The notes beneath the pieces were generated by a model. That model made no database searches and was not told the DNA's origin. It worked only from the letters and a program-made list of their open reading frames with translations. A stretch of DNA of 5,393 bases, taken from NCBI GenBank assembly GCA_025451425.1, contig JANWKK010000130.1:1-5393 (forward strand), written 5' to 3'. Position 1 is the stretch's first letter. Each line of letters begins with the position of its first letter. Shown piece by piece: positions 4,105 to 5,393 of the stretch. The stretch is from Gemmatimonadaceae bacterium (GTDB lineage Bacteria; Gemmatimonadota; Gemmatimonadetes; Gemmatimonadales; Gemmatimonadaceae). The position numbers were made by a program, and so were the translations under genes.

Positions 4105-5393
4105 ATGTCGCCTACACGCCGCGAAGTGATCATTCAGCTGGCTGCGATCGCAGCGCTGCCGTTGCCCCGCCTGCGCTTCGCCGCCACGGATCCCTTGGAC
4201 GGCACCATCGCGGACTATCAGGCGGGCCGGCGTCGCGGAGACTGGACCGCAGCAGAAGTCACGGCGCGCGCCCTCGATCGATGCCATACCGAGGGAATGC
4301 GCTGGCGCGCAATCGACGTGCTCTCGGAGACGGCAATTAGCGACGCACGCGCCTCCGATGCCCGACTGCGCGCCGGTCAACTGCGTGGACCGCTCGATGG
4401 CGTGCCGGTCTTCGCGAAGGCGATCTACGATATGAACGGGCTCCCGACCACCGGCTCGAACGCTGAGTGGGCGCGTCTTTTCCCCGAGGTCGTTAGGCGC
4501 GACTCCATCGAAGTGACACGCATGCGCGCGGCCGGCGCTGTAGTACTGGGGAAGTCGGCGGCGGACGATTTTGCTTACCATGGCAACGGGACCAGCAGCC
4601 ACACCGGACAAGTGCTCAACCCGCACGACCCAACCGGCACGCTCACTCCCGGCGGCTCCAGCGCGGGGTCTGCCGTCGCCGTTGCGGACGGCATGGCCTT
4701 CGCCGCGTTAGGCACCGACGACGGCGGATCGAATCGGATTCCCGCGCAGTTCACCGGCGTGGTCGGGATGAAGCCGACGTTTGGCCTGGTGCCGCGCACG
4801 GGTGTGATTCCCACCTGGCCGTACCTCGACACGCACGGTCCACTGGCACGCTTCGTCGCCGATGCGGCGCTCCTGCTGTCGGCGATTGCCGGTCCCGATG
4901 CGTCCGACCCACTCGCACTCACCAGCGCGTTCAATGCGGCGCCTCTGCTCGCACTCCGCGACGAGTCACTCAATGGTGTGCGGCTCGGTCTCGTCGAGGC
5001 ACATGTGCCTCGAGCTCAAATGACAACCGAGGCGGTCGCGATGTGGGATCGCGCGTTAGGCGATCTGCGCGCTGCCGGTGCGATCGTCGAGGCTTTTGCC
5101 GCGCCCCTCACGCTCATGACGTATCGCGATGCCTTTGCGAACGCCGCGAAGGCTCGTGGCGACGTCGCCGTCGATCCCGACTCGCCGGCGCCAACCGCGA
5201 ATGCCCTGCTCCGCTACTTCGCCGGGCGAACGGAGGACGCGCGCGCTGCCGTACGCCGGGGCTACCCCGCGTACCGCGCCTTCTACGATGTGCTGCCCGC
5301 AACGTTTGATGAATGCGAGCCCCTGCTCGACAAACCGATGACGGGCGATCCGGCTGCGCGCTCCTTCGCAATGTCGCGTGCGGAAGGCGTTAG
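4105..5393 (+). CDS. Amidase-signature family hydrolase, Tat-like signal, 3' end outside window
   Basis: The first 429 residues are visible; the family usually has about 450-520, so the C-terminus is missing. Amidase-signature enzymes hydrolyse amide bonds with a Lys/cis-Ser/Ser triad. All three residues are here: Lys105 in GVPVFAKAIYD (99-109), cis-Ser185 in PGGSSAGSA (182-190) and nucleophile Ser209 in GTDDGGSNRIPA (203-214). The 24-residue spacing between the serines equals that of FAAH (Ser217/Ser241). VVGMKPTFGLVPRTG (219-233) and PYLDTHGPLAR (about 239-249) continue the family pattern. The nucleophile motif reads TDDGGSN instead of the commoner TDTGGSI. The N-terminus TRREVII (4-10), a hydrophobic stretch to residue 20 and FAAT near 25-28 look like a Tat signal, implying export. 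ATG 4105 is the first in-frame start and gives an intact signal, though no SD precedes it. The substrate cannot be told; this is not recognisably GatA, since it is exported and has no gatB/gatC nearby. Confidence 0.9.
   Translation, partial: MSPTRREVIIQLAAIAALPLPRLRFAATDPLDGTIADYQAGRRRGDWTAAEVTARALDRCHTEGMRWRAIDVLSETAISDARASDARLRAGQLRGPLDGVPVFAKAIYDMNGLPTTGSNAEWARLFPEVVRRDSIEVTRMRAAGAVVLGKSAADDFAYHGNGTSSHTGQVLNPHDPTGTLTPGGSSAGSAVAVADGMAFAALGTDDGGSNRIPAQFTGVVGMKPTFGLVPRTGVIPTWPYLDTHGPLARFVADAALLLSAIAGPDASDPLALTSAFNAAPLLALRDESLNGVRLGLVEAHVPRAQMTTEAVAMWDRALGDLRAAGAIVEAFAAPLTLMTYRDAFANAAKARGDVAVDPDSPAPTANALLRYFAGRTEDARAAVRRGYPAYRAFYDVLPATFDECEPLLDKPMTGDPAARSFAMSRAEGV

Larger units (their letters stand above)
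2186..5061. repeat. Dispersed octamer CGTTAGGC, eight copies
   Basis: Plus-strand copies (CGTTAGGC) lie at 2953-2960, 3358-3365, 4491-4498, 4706-4713 and 5054-5061. Minus-strand copies (seen as GCCTAACG) lie at 2186-2193, 2525-2532 and 3612-3619. The window ends in CGTTAG (5388-5393), which may be a ninth. A one-base variant of the heptamer core, CGTTAGA, is at 2153. None was found from 1 to about 2150. All full copies lie in or at the edges of genes, in both orientations, so this is not an array. It resembles dispersed genomic words such as uptake signals, chi-like sites or methylation targets; the role here is unknown. Confidence 0.75.

Noticed and set aside
4066..4626. Minus-strand 186-aa open frame opposite the amidase start
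   Set aside because: It is a shadow frame with low-complexity Arg/Gly composition opposite the signal peptide and catalytic region of a clear amidase.

Overview
This is a GC-rich window from a bacterial chromosome. I see five genes in two divergent groups around a 364-bp intergenic region. The Tat-exported proteins, the enzyme families, the GTG starts and the near absence of clear Shine-Dalgarno sites suit a soil-type Gram-negative lineage. Gemmatimonadota is my best guess from the flavour of the proteins, but nothing in the window proves it.

Minus strand, in transcription order from 3740 down to 1: (i) a 126-aa protein with a Tat signal that looks like the small subunit of a GMC dehydrogenase; (ii) 10 bp later, a 512-aa FAD-dependent GMC oxidoreductase without its own signal peptide; (iii) after a 122-bp gap, a 422-aa polytopic membrane protein resembling GT-C (PIG-V/ArnT-like) glycosyltransferases; (iv) a short unrecognised protein that runs off the left edge. 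The first two very probably work together as an exported sugar- or alcohol-type dehydrogenase, with the Tat-bearing subunit carrying the large one out. The membrane glycosyltransferase hints at envelope polysaccharide or glycolipid work, but that link is only contextual.

Plus strand, from 4105 to the right edge: an amidase-signature hydrolase with an intact Lys-Ser-Ser triad and an N-terminal Tat-like signal, truncated by the window.

The intergenic region (3741-4104) is AT-richer than the genes and full of small structures. Two arrays of a 7-bp unit (CTAGCCC) are arranged as inverted repeats, one in front of each divergent gene. Between them are a perfect 14-bp palindrome, a 10-bp direct repeat and small hairpins.

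The most striking signal is an octamer, CGTTAGGC, present eight times between 2186 and 5061 on both strands (a further copy may be cut by the right edge). It is absent from the left 2.1 kb. It supplies every TTA leucine codon I could find in the GMC, small-subunit and amidase genes, which suggests that the DNA word itself is being maintained.
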